64,000 bases of DNA, from the NCBI RefSeq assembly GCF_023856365.1, contig NC_064551.1, positions 4,172,501-4,236,500 of the forward strand. The letters are read 5' to 3'. Shown piece after piece: positions 54,369 to 64,000 of this stretch. Within the stretch, counting starts at the first letter, position 1. Each line of letters starts with the position of its first letter. The DNA is from Brienomyrus brachyistius. Its lineage: Eukaryota; Chordata; Actinopteri; Osteoglossiformes; Mormyridae. The translations under genes were made by a program, and so were the position numbers. The notes beneath the pieces are model-generated. The model searched no databases. It had not been told where the DNA came from and saw nothing but the letters and a program-made list of their open reading frames with translations.

Positions 54369-55421
54369 TTAAGAATACAATTTCATTCGACAAGAATCTC
54401 TGTAAAGGATTTTGCCACTGAGAATTAGTCTCAAAGCTTTCCTGAACCAAGAGTAAAAAAAAGCATAGATGAAAGGATTGAAGCCCGAGTTCATATAACC
54501 AAACCAAACCAGGGCATCAATTAATGTGGGTGGGATGGAATAGCCAATGAAGGGGTCCATAATACTGCAGAGGAAAAAAGGAGTAAAGCAGAAGAGGAAA
54601 ACTCCCACCACCACTGCCAGGGTTTCTGCCTTCTTTCTTTCTTGTTTCCTAGAGACTGCAGACCCATTTCCATCCTCCACCTTAATCTGCCGTGTCAGAT
54701 CTTTAATTGATCTGGCCTGACGTCTTGCTACCATGTAAATCTTGAGGTAAATGCTGAACATGATGAGGCCAGGGAGGAAAAATGCAAAAATAGTAGAGAA
54801 TGCAGCTGATGCTGGAGTTAAGATCATCGTGCATCCTCCAACACACTGCACCTGTGTCTCAAAGAAGTGCTCACTGCCTTTCATGTTGAGGCCTGAGAAG
54901 ATCATCCCAAAGGCGAAGATGGCTGGGAAGACCCAGCTGGTTATGATCATCAGCAGAGCAGTGACAGAGTTGACTATGGAGTGGTACAGAAGTGGGGTGC
55001 AGACAGCAAAGTAACGATCTACAGAGATGAAGGAGAGGTGGAAGGTGGAGGAGGTGCTGAGCATGATGTCCATGCTGGAGTGGAACTTGCACACAAAGTC
55101 TCCCAGGTACCAGCAGCCGTAGACCGACCGCATCGCACTGCACGGCATGACGAAGGCCCCCATCAAGAAGTCGCAAACCGCCAGTGAGAGAATGAGGCAG
55201 TTTGTGGTGGTGTGCAGCTGTTTAAAATGCGCTATAGATGTTATGACCAGAAGATTCCCAGTTACTGTAACCAATATAGCAAAGGCCATGAAAGCAAACA
55301 TGGAAAACTGAAGACTTAGAGGCTGGACATTCTTCTTGCATGATCCGCTCACAGAGTCATAGCAGTACTGTATTTCTACATATACATCACTGATGTGGCT
55401 TGAGTTGTTCAAGATGTTCAT
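54369..55421 (-). CDS. Trace amine-associated receptor (TAAR), copy J, toggle Trp lost
   Basis: Intact 350-aa TAAR; ATG at 55421. TM6 reads GVFLFCFTPFFLCSIMDPF where every sibling has CWTP: Trp6.48, the class A toggle residue, is Phe (codon at plus 54585-54587). The two flanking changes (Ile to Phe, Asn to Ser) are also unique here. ICL2 has LLYHSIV where siblings have LLYRSIV. TM5 CTMILTPASAAF; ICL3 VSRKQERKKAE; C-terminus SGKILYRDSC ending MKLYS. Asp118, DRY, W7.40/Y7.43 and NSGFNPFIYAFFYSWF remain. The frame is open, so this is either a functional variant or an early loss. Confidence 0.95.
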   Translation of the reverse strand: MNILNNSSHISDVYVEIQYCYDSVSGSCKKNVQPLSLQFSMFAFMAFAILVTVTGNLLVITSIAHFKQLHTTTNCLILSLAVCDFLMGAFVMPCSAMRSVYGCWYLGDFVCKFHSSMDIMLSTSSTFHLSFISVDRYFAVCTPLLYHSIVNSVTALLMIITSWVFPAIFAFGMIFSGLNMKGSEHFFETQVQCVGGCTMILTPASAAFSTIFAFFLPGLIMFSIYLKIYMVARRQARSIKDLTRQIKVEDGNGSAVSRKQERKKAETLAVVVGVFLFCFTPFFLCSIMDPFIGYSIPPTLIDALVWFGYMNSGFNPFIYAFFYSWFRKALRLILSGKILYRDSCRMKLYS

Positions 55422-55479
55422 GCTATTCCACCTAGAAAGAAAACAGATTTCACTGTGACTGCAGTCCGTGGTGCTCTTG

Positions 55480-55581
55480 GTTATATACTGTATTGTAACA
55501 AGAGAACAACCTACCTCATCAGCATTAATATTCAGTGGCATTATGCTGTAGGGACAATGCACCAGAGTGAGTAACATACTC
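55480..55581 (-). promoter_or_regulatory. Promoter of TAAR copy J
   Basis: TATATAAC at plus 55480-55488; palindrome site 55569-55581. Same as the copy I promoter. Confidence 0.65.
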
Positions 55582-57284
55582 AGGGGATGTCAAGGGTCCA
55601 AAGACTCGTTTATTTTTGTTGTACATATAAAGACATGGACTTTGGACCTTGGGGGTGGGGGGGTGGTAATAGGGGGGCACCTGGATGTATGTTGTACGTT
55701 GATGTATGTTGTACGTTGATGTATGTTGACCTTTAGCACAATGCTGTGATGATGAGCATCTGTATTATTGGCCAAATCTCAACATGCATCATGAGACTAA
55801 AAAGCGCATCGCGAGGTGAGCAGGTTCACAATTCAAAGATAGAGGAGGCAGCAGGTCTTATTTGGGTTTTTCAAAAGCAGACAGAGGAGTGGTGATGATT
55901 TTATTCCCTTGCGGCTTCTTCAGGTTTTCGCCATGGCTCATGTATCACAAAACTCTTTCTTTTTTTGCATATTTTCAAATCAAATGCAACCAACCACCTT
56001 CTGTAGTGCTTATTCATTACATCATATCTACACACCTGGAGCTATTGCCAGCAAGCAATGGGCATGAGGTGGGTGGGGTGAACATGCTGGGCTGAATGAT
56101 CACAGGAACAGCTAAGACAAGTTATGCAGCATGAAGAAAGATTATTCTAAAGGATACATCTTCTATAGGAAATACCATCATTCTATATGTTTTATCTGCA
56201 TAAATCATCTTTCCATATATTTATCTGCTCATCTACGTACTGCACACCCTAGATGGGACACCAACCCATCAGAGGACACACTGACCTAAACCTTACAGGT
56301 ATCTCAGAGAAAACATTAGCCTGACTGCATCTGTTTGGGCTCTGTGACTCAGAGAGGCCATGGATACTGTCGGTACCATAGCAGCCAGCAGGGGGTGCTC
56401 CACATGCACTCCACAGGGACCCAAAGTGGAGACAAGATGCCAAGCGGCAGGATTTGATAGATTCATTGCAAGTGGTTTGATGCAGCAGGGTTGTGCTCTG
56501 AGCCACCACTCTGCCTGAAGTGTCTGTACAGATACTTTTCTATTAAGCAGATGCGATCATCCAACGTGATACACAGTTTTTAGACAGCAAGTTCAGCCAG
56601 TTGTTTGAGAGCCTCATAATGAACTGGTTCTGCTGGCCGTGGGGTTTAAACTGGTGACCTTCTGATCACAAACACAGCATCCATACCCACTGGGCCACCC
56701 CCCCCCTCCCCCCCCTCCATCTCTCAGGTGCTTGAGATACAGGACGACAATCTTTCTAGCACTACAGGGTTACCTCACTGTCTCTGATTGGGGACATCTG
56801 TGGTTTATTAGGGTTCAGCAGTTTGGAGAAGGTTTGTCATGAGGGTTAATTAGAAGCACAGAGCATGAAAACAGAGGCCAGGGGACACAGATACAATTTA
56901 ATATTGTTTTCAGTCACTCAGGATGGCTGATAGTCATCTTATGGATAATAACTGATAAAGAAATAAAATCTGTGCTGAACAGAAGGAAGTGGTGTTTGTA
57001 CAGCAGGGATTACGGTGCCCATCAGGGCACAGGGAACAATTGACAGATTAATTTATATCTCTCAGTTTTCTCATTACTGAGGAACTTTACGTAATAAGAT
57101 ACTTATATTTGCCATTCATTCTAGTAGAAGTAGATACACAGGAATTCTTCGATTTTCGTAAATCCTGTCTTACTATATTATGAGAAACACAGACTCACAT
57201 TTACAGGTAAGAGTGAAGATTGGGGTCTAAACATTGTGATTGTTTAGAGGAAGAAAGACTGAATGTTTGATTAATGTGCTGAGA
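55582..57284. other. Intergenic block, no gene
   Basis: A short 18-bp tandem (tgatgtatgttgtacgt, about three copies) at 55680-55730. Then the block shared with 52150-53700, with the 240-bp repeat at 56215-56515 and a C-run near 56697. No gene. Confidence 0.55.
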
Positions 57285-57520
57285 CGGCCCCACTCCAGTC
57301 CTGGGGGGAGGGCTGTATTACCTATGCGTGATGTAAACGTAAGAAGCTAAGGGCCCAGTTAGCAGCAAGCTGCCTCCCAATCAAAGGTGGCAATACAGAG
57401 ATTACACAGAGCGCAGGTGATGCAACAGCCTGACCTCTTGCATGTGCTGAGAGCAGGGAAGGTAGGATCAGGTGCAGAGAGGCAGAAATGGGTGTGGGGA
57501 GTTTCTCTGTGTACATCTGG
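57285..57520 (-). pseudogene. Relic of a TAAR 5' end (start region lost)
   Basis: Keeps the TM2 to N-terminal part (gggctgtattacctatgcgt to gtttctctgtgtacatc) and then breaks off before the start-codon block. Confidence 0.45.
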
Positions 57521-58159
57521 ATAATATGTTTATGGTAATACAGCTCTACTCAGATTAGGGATCGAATAATCAACAACATAATAACATCTTTTATGGTGTG
57601 TAAGTAAAGGTAACGTGTCCTCACCATGAATATGTTATACAACTTAAAACCCATTTTTTTACTGACATGTATATACAAATTTTAAATATACAATCAATAA
57701 AACCACAACTAAAAACAAAACATTGAAAAAGTACACCAGTATATGATTTGGGTATGTATTTATGTTAGAATTAATATATTTTTGGGGTAATCACATGTAT
57801 TTAATTTTTTATGGTTGAAAAATAGGCAGGAGTACCCAACTGATGCAGCAGGTATATCTGTAGTTTAGTAATATCAATAATATTGTATTCTAAAAATATG
57901 TAAACAATAACAAAACATTTTTAAACAACGTAGATATGAATCTGGAACCTGTAGAGAGATGTCTTAAAATCTTTAGTTCTCTTAACAGTTGCAAGTGTAT
58001 TTTTCTTGCATTTCCTCACTCCTTTTAAAAGTAATTTGATACAAATTTCACTATACAGGAGATGAGAATTGTGAGATTAAATTTCTTTTGTAATGGCTCA
58101 AAGAAGTACTCAGATAATAAAATAGCAAGACGGGGTATTTTTATAGCCAAGCAATTCAT
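57521..58159. other. 3' flank of the 58160 receptor
   Basis: AT-rich, only distantly similar to other 3' flanks. No gene. Confidence 0.5.
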
Positions 58160-59215
58160 TCATTCGGAATACAATTTCATTCGACAAGAATCTCTGTGAA
58201 AGATTCTTCCACTGAGAATTATGTTCAAAGCTTTCCTGAACCAAGAGTAAAAAAAAGCATAGATGAAAGGATTGAAACTCGAGTTCATATAACCAAACCA
58301 AACCAGGGCGTCAGTCAGTGTGGGTGGGATGGAATAGCCAATGAAGGGGTCCATAATATTACAGAGGAAAAAAGGGGTCCAGCAGATGAGGAAAACTCCC
58401 ACCACCACTGCCAGGGTGTTTGCCTTCTTTCTTTCATGCTTCCCAGAGACTGCAGACCCATTTCCATCCTCCACCTTAATCTGCCGTGTCAGATCTTTAA
58501 TTGATCTGGCCTGACGTCTTGCTACCACGTAGATCTTGAGGTAAATGCTCAACATGATGAGACCAGGGAGGAAAAATGAAAAAACAGAAGAGAATGCAGC
58601 TGATGCTGGACTAAAGAATACCGGGCATCCTCCGACACACTGGACCTGTGTCTCAAAGAAGTGCTCACTGCCTTTCAGGTTGAGGTTTGAGAAGATCATC
58701 CCATAGGCGAAGATGGCTGGGAAGACCCAGCTGGTTATGATCATCAGCAGAGCAGTGACAGAGTTGACTATGGAGCGGTACAGAAGTGGGGTGCAGACAG
58801 CAAAGTAACGATCTACAGAGATGAAGGAGAGGTGGAAGATGGAGGAGGTGCTGAGCATGATGTCCGTGCTGGTGTGGAGCTTGCACACAAAGTCTCCCAG
58901 GTACCAGCAGCCGTAGACCGACCGCATCGCACTGCACGGCATGATGAAGGCCCCCAACAAAAAGTCGCAAACCGCCAGTGAGAGAATGAGGCAGTTTGTG
59001 GTGGTGTGCAGCTGTTTAAAATGCGCTATAGATGTTATAACCAGAAGATTCCCAGTTATTGTAACCAATATAGCAAAGGCCATGAAAGCAAACATTGAAA
59101 ACTGGAGACTTACAGGCTGGACATTCTTCTTGCATGATCCGCTCACAGAGTCATAGCAGTACTGTATTTCTGCATATACATCATTTATGTGCTTTGAGCT
59201 ATTTGAGAAGTTCAT
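58160..59215 (-). CDS. Trace amine-associated receptor (TAAR), copy K
   Basis: Intact 351-aa TAAR counted from the ATG at 59215; a second in-frame ATG three codons up (59224, MSSMNF) could also serve. Features: NVQPVSLQFSMFAF, ILVTITGN, CPVFFSPASAAFSSVFSFFLPG in TM5 (Ser at 5.42 and 5.43), SGRIFHRDSC near the end, NSSFNPFIYAFFYSWF in TM7. Asp118, DRY, CWTP, W7.40/Y7.43 kept. Unlike the other ten it lacks the TATA/palindrome promoter. Its leader (gcctagcaaaggtaaaac) matches the dead TAAR 5' fragments scattered through the array, so it may be the closest living relative of that lost copy. Confidence 0.95.
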   Translation of the reverse strand: MNFSNSSKHINDVYAEIQYCYDSVSGSCKKNVQPVSLQFSMFAFMAFAILVTITGNLLVITSIAHFKQLHTTTNCLILSLAVCDFLLGAFIMPCSAMRSVYGCWYLGDFVCKLHTSTDIMLSTSSIFHLSFISVDRYFAVCTPLLYRSIVNSVTALLMIITSWVFPAIFAYGMIFSNLNLKGSEHFFETQVQCVGGCPVFFSPASAAFSSVFSFFLPGLIMLSIYLKIYVVARRQARSIKDLTRQIKVEDGNGSAVSGKHERKKANTLAVVVGVFLICWTPFFLCNIMDPFIGYSIPPTLTDALVWFGYMNSSFNPFIYAFFYSWFRKALNIILSGRIFHRDSCRMKLYSE

Positions 59216-59224
59216 GCTACTCAT

Positions 59225-61589
59225 GATCTGAGGGCCTAGCAAAGGTAAAACAACAGACTTAAATTTGACCGTAGTATTGATGGTGTACAGAGAAACTTCC
59301 AAAATGAGTTACACATTATTGGAGCTCATTACCAAAGAGAATGACTTACATCTCACATTATAAAACTTTTAATGTCGATATGAAACTATAGACCAAAAAA
59401 TAGACAAATAGCCAAAAATACTGTCCGCAAAAATTAGTCTTGTTATGTCTTAATTACTCTACACCTTATCAGTAGAAATAAACCAACATTACTCTTCTTG
59501 GTTAAGTATTTTATATTATAAAACAATACTGTTATGACCAGAAAATTCAAACCATAAGATTTGCAAGACAAATATTCCTTCTTGCGTGCCTAATATGTGT
59601 TGTGGATTTTCACAGATGAAATGACCAGGAAACTGGAGATACCAGCAAATATTATGTTCATGTGCTGTAAATCACCATAAAGTCTTTCCTGAAGAATTTT
59701 ATTCCAAAATAATGAAATGCTCCTTTTAATGTTGAGACCTCTGACCCTTTAAGAGATAAAATGAATGGCTAAGCAAAACTCATAAGACTGAGTCTTTTGT
59801 CCAGGGCAAAAATAAAAGCTCATCCAATATATCCTTTAAAAAATTTTCAGCTTTGAATTCAGCAATGCAGCCTGCAATCACAAAATATAGCATTGAAGAC
59901 GGATTCCAAAAATTAAATTCACATTTATAATTGCTCACTCACCTATCACTCTTTACAGTGCATAATCTGCATGGGAGTTTAGCCAAAATCTCTGGAAGGA
60001 GCAACCTGAGACAAGCAGAAACTTGTAGACTCAGGATCACACACACATGTGGTCATTATATTGACACGTACTGTGGAAACATCCATTGGTTCCCAGCAAT
60101 TAAGCCGCTTGCTCATCATTGTGAATCATAGAGCACATAAAGGCCACCTATCGGAATATCTGTTTACTCTGCAAGCAGATCTATTTTTGAGGTAAGATCT
60201 AATAGCAAAAATATATATATGCCAGCCAAAGGCAAATATACCAAGTATGTCTTTCAGTAAGGGAAAGTTGATACGATTTGATTGAATACATAAGATCTCT
60301 GTACCTGGACCTGAAACAAAATCAGCTCCATTCTCAGTGTCCTTTGTTCTATGCTATTGGAAGGAAACTGAGATAACAAAATTAAATGTTCACACACTTA
60401 TGTATTGACGCAATTACATTGTTACAGGGTATTATGCGGTACCTGATAAAATAGGGTATTGCCTTGACTACATACACATTTTATATACTTTGTTTAACAG
60501 TTGTTGACTCTCCTTTTGTATTGCAAAAACAGTTTTTTTTTTATTTTGATGATAATATGCCAATAGCAGAGTGTATTTTCAATGTAGAGTATGAATACAG
60601 CATATTATGCTTCTTGGAAGACTAATAGTTATGGCTTTCATATTACATAAGATACATATAATTTGAGGTGCATTACAAACATGATTTAAACTGAGACAAT
60701 TTTGCCTGGTCACTACCATAGTTATATAAGAATAACATTAACAAGGGAAAATCAATCCATGTTCACACTGTATATTAAAACCTTTAATAAGCCAAAATGT
60801 TTTGGATGGAAGGACATTAAACATTTGAGTAGAACATATCAAATGTCTTTATGTTTTTTCTTACACTTCTTAATACTTAAATTTTACTGTTTTCTAAAAT
60901 ATAAAGAAGATCTTGTGCGTTGGCAGAAAAGTAATGAATGAGTCACAAACACTTTGCTAATTGATCAGTACAGTCATACACAATGAAATGCATTCACACA
61001 ATAAAATTCCATAATACTTAGTGCCTGTAAATGATTATATTTTATGTATGTTAGTAAAACAAAAAAAAGTATATTTATTGTATTCTGGTTATGGAGCTGC
61101 AAATAAAAAGATTTGAAGTTCGTGTTTGATTACACTGGACATTAAACTACATTAAACTACAGGACATACATGTACATACTACAGCAACAACTAAAAACAC
61201 ACTTGTTTCAAACCATGCATAGTAGGTACAGTATGTATAGTATAGTACAGTATGTGTAGTACTGTATAGCATGTATAGTATAGTATGTATACTATAGTAT
61301 GTATAGTGTGCCTTAAACCATGCATGCTTGTGTATTATCTGGAATGGAACCTGTATGGACTAGTAAATCAAAAATTAAAGTGTCTGACCTCAGATATGGT
61401 CTGTTTGTGAGATGTGGAGTCAGTTTATCATTCTGCAGTCAGATAACTAAGCCAATTTCTAGTCTGGTTTGAAGGCCATGTCTATGATCAGCATAGGCAG
61501 AATGATTTCACCACTGGGCCCCTGAGCAAGGCTCCCGGGACTGTCTGACCATGCCGTCTCCATTCTACATGACTTTGGATAAATGAGTC
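59225..61589. other. Gene-free AT-rich stretch
   Basis: No receptor fragment seen. A degenerate microsatellite rich in gtatagta motifs lies at about 61225-61312. Nothing else recognised. Confidence 0.5.
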
Positions 61590-62660
61590 TGTTAACCAAA
61601 GATTGACTTTATTGATCCTAGGGGGATATTTTAGTGCGTCCAGCATCAAGAACAAAGTCCAGAGACAAATATACCTATAAGTGACAAACAGACAAGCTGC
61701 CAAGACAACACAGAAAGTAAACGAGCTGTAGACAGACTTAAAAGGTGCACTTGGCACAAATAAAATAACCTGAAAAACTTAACATGAATAACATGATATC
61801 ATAAATAAATAAATATTTAAAGATAAGAATAATATATTTTGAGCAAATATATTGTGGATTTTTACCAAATGACTTGTGAGTATGAGGTTGTTACCAAGGC
61901 AGGTGATGGGTGTGTATGCAATCCAAAACCTTTAGCACATTTCATGAACAGTTTTTCGGTACTCTGTTTTGTTGCAGGACATGAGTTTGTTTATGTATTT
62001 ACTTATTCATTAATTTTTAGCAAACTGAGGATCACAGAGCAGGGGCAGCCTGTGGTTAAGGGCCTCGCTCAAGGGCCAATTCTGCTGGCCAACAATTTGA
62101 ACAGATGACCTTAAGATCACAGACACACACACCTCATCCACAGAGCCAGGCACCATTATATATATTGGATTCTTTGTTTTTATTTTCATTTTTTTATTAT
62201 AGCATGCAAAGTAAGATGAAAAAATGTTTTTTTTGCAAGTGTACTCAAATCTTTCTCTTGTTCCATTCGGCTTAGACTGTATCATTTTCTCCCAGGAGGT
62301 TTCAGGCCAGAGATTACAAGCAGACATTCATAAAATTTGTAAAAAAAAATAAATTACAAATATACATATAAATTCATTTTTAATAAATGATTAGATATAG
62401 ACATGACTAATACAAGCCATGTTTTCAAATATATAGATGCACTCGAATTTAATGTTATTCAACTGATTATGTTCAAATAGTATTGTAGCACTGTAGGACT
62501 GCCCCAGCCTTCGAGGGCTCGGGTGTGTGTGGAGTTTTCACTGTACTGTGTGGCTGTCCTCTTACAAACCCAAGACATGCAGTTAGGCTAACTGATATCT
62601 CTAAACTGACATACTGTGTCCTGTGGTGGACTGCCATCTGGTGCCTAATGCTTGGGATAG
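61590..62660. repeat. Gene-free stretch with decayed dispersed repeats
   Basis: 61600-61750 contains gactttattgatcctagggg, a hallmark of a common fish retroelement tail. 62030-62150 contains aagggcctcgctcaagggcc of another dispersed family. 62505-62655 is a decayed plus-strand copy of the family at 25283 (acccaagacatgcagttagg). No gene. Confidence 0.45.
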
Positions 62661-62668
62661 ATATGTTA

Positions 62669-62940
62669 TACTGCTGTAAAAGGTATTGCAGTGATTTTTT
62701 TTACTGCTGCAACAGGTATTGCAGTGATTTTTTTTTACTGCTGCAACAGGTATTGCAGTGATTTTGTACCGCTGTAACAGGTACTGCAGTGATTTTTTTT
62801 TACTGCTGCAACAGGTATTGCAGTGATTTTGGACTGCTGTAACAAGTATAGCGGTGATTTTTTTTTTTACTGCTGCAACAGGTATTGCAGTGATTTTGGA
62901 CTGCTGTAACAGGTATAGTAGTGATCTTTTATTGTAACAA
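62669..62940. repeat. Minisatellite, about 8 units of 31-36 bp
   Basis: Unit actgctgcaacaggtattgc plus agtgatttt with a variable T-run or gg at its end. Length differences come mainly from the T-run. Confidence 0.9.
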
Positions 62941-63241
62941 TCTGTTCCTTTAAATTATTCAATTTATATTGTACTAGACAATATATTGGAACATTTGCTA
63001 TATATAAAACAATGACTACTCACTTTCCATTCTGTAAAAATAATTATATTTGTTCCCTGCTTTGCTCTTCTATTAACTGTGCAGAGCAGAAGGAGGTTAT
63101 TTGTTCAGGATACAGAAATATTCGTTAAAGTGACATACTGTAACATGGGACTTTGAAAACAGTCACAAAAATGTCACTACCAGTGCTATAGGATTTTAAG
63201 ACATAGAAGTTTCCTGTTATTACATGTAATGATACATTTTA
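62941..63241. other. 3' flank of the window-end receptor
   Basis: AT-rich, no feature recognised. Confidence 0.5.
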
Positions 63242-64000
63242 TTATCTGACCATTAATTGCCGTTTTGTATTATTTGCAAGTTTCCAAAAGGCAGATACCA
63301 ATGGCTTCCTGAACCATTTGTAAAAGAAACCATAAATAACTGGATTCCATCCAGAATTTGAGTAACCGATCCAGCCAAAAACCTCAAGCAACACTGGAGT
63401 TTCATAACCAAAGAGTACATTTACTGTGTTGCACAGAAAATATGGCATCCAGCAGGACAGGAAAACTCCAACTACAATTCCCAGGGTCTTTGTGGCCTTT
63501 CGCTCCAGCTTTCTTATTAAAGTGCTCTCGTTACCAGCATAGGCATTCACACAACCTCTGCTCTGAATGGAGCTGGCTTGCTTCCGTGCCACATGGAAGA
63601 TCTTCAGATACAGAGCAAGAATCACGAGGGCAAGGACATAAAAGGCAAGAGCAGGAGAAATAGAATTTGCCATTTTCCCTTGCAGCGCAAAGCATCCTCC
63701 CTCACAGTAATTATTTCCAGAGAAGTTCTCAATGCCCCAGATGTTTCCGTCCTGAAAAATCATCCCAAACCCAAAAAAGGAAGAAACGGTCCAGCTGATT
63801 ATAATCAAAGGCACTATGGTGGAGGTGCTGATCCTGCTGCTGTACTGAAAGGGCTGGCAGACCGCATAGTAGCGCTCAATAGAGATTAAGGTGAGGTGTA
63901 AAATGGAAGCATGACTCAGGGTGAAGTCCGTGCTGGAGTGGATTCTACAGAACGCATTCCCGAAATACCAGCAGGTCTCCACTGAGCGCACCATGCTGGG
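63242..64000 (-). CDS. Divergent TAAR, 5' end cut by the window
   Basis: C-terminal 252 codons of a TAAR from the end of TM2 onward; the start lies beyond the window. Kept: CWYFG, Asp3.32 (HSSTDFTLSHAS), CWMP in TM6, W7.40 and Y7.43 (FGWIGYS), signature NSGWNPVIYGFFYKWF, and [13 protein letters not shown] at the ICL3/TM6 junction. Deviations: ERY instead of DRY (common among receptors), and Leu at the position of Pro5.50 in TM5 (FYVLALVILALYLKIF). It belongs to a different TAAR clade from the main array and, with the pseudogene at 500-1534, brackets it. Confidence 0.93.
   Translation of the reverse strand, partial: PSMVRSVETCWYFGNAFCRIHSSTDFTLSHASILHLTLISIERYYAVCQPFQYSSRISTSTIVPLIIISWTVSSFFGFGMIFQDGNIWGIENFSGNNYCEGGCFALQGKMANSISPALAFYVLALVILALYLKIFHVARKQASSIQSRGCVNAYAGNESTLIRKLERKATKTLGIVVGVFLSCWMPYFLCNTVNVLFGYETPVLLEVFGWIGYSNSGWNPVIYGFFYKWFRKPLVSAFWKLANNTKRQLMVR

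Noticed and set aside
54369..55421. Copy J as a pseudogene
   Set aside because: Full-length open frame with intact promoter; W6.48F alone does not prove loss of function.

Overview
This is vertebrate nuclear DNA, almost certainly from a teleost fish. The evidence is single-exon trace amine-associated receptor (TAAR) genes in a tandem array, surrounded by fish-type mobile elements: Tc1-like transposons, hAT MITEs, Ty3/Gypsy fragments and small LTR elements. The species cannot be read from the sequence. The window reads as one olfactory amine-receptor cluster with no gene of any other kind.

Receptors. All thirteen TAAR loci lie on the minus strand. Eleven are intact and closely related (349-351 aa): 4875-5930, 9594-10649, 13666-14721, 21361-22416, 25977-27032, 31072-32127, 35669-36718, 46495-47550, 50904-51956, 54369-55421 and 58160-59215. 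They keep the amine-binding Asp3.32, the DRY motif, Trp7.40/Tyr7.43 and the TAAR signature in TM7. Two divergent TAARs flank them: one at 500-1534 killed by an in-frame TAA, and one at 63242-64000 cut by the window end. Ten of the eleven intact genes carry a TATATAA box about 60-70 bp upstream of the ATG and a conserved 13-bp imperfect palindrome about 100 bp further up. The eleventh, at 58160, has a different upstream region.

Intergenic blocks. The array grew by repeated unequal exchange of roughly 3.5-5 kb units. Most intergenic blocks carry a decayed fragment of a TAAR 5' end. In the first four blocks a 24-bp minisatellite, absent or half a unit in the others, has expanded to about 19.6, 37.5, 10.5 and 5.5 copies. 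Several intact genes look like mosaics of their neighbours, so some exchanges fell inside coding sequence.

Mobile elements. 15.8-19.2 kb holds one defective Gypsy element nested in an older one. 20.1 kb has a hAT MITE with an 8-bp target duplication. A Tc1-like transposon (28.35, 33.0 and 40.6 kb) was copied with the receptor units. The unit upstream of the 35669 gene then received two GC-rich LTR elements in opposite orientation (37.6-40.2 and 41.2-44.5 kb). They have no recognisable pol and encode proline/alanine-rich proteins; the first keeps an intact 598-codon frame. In all three LTR families seen here the first ATG lies exactly two bases after the LTR. The last 4 kb before the final receptor is gene-free, with decayed repeats and two small tandem arrays.
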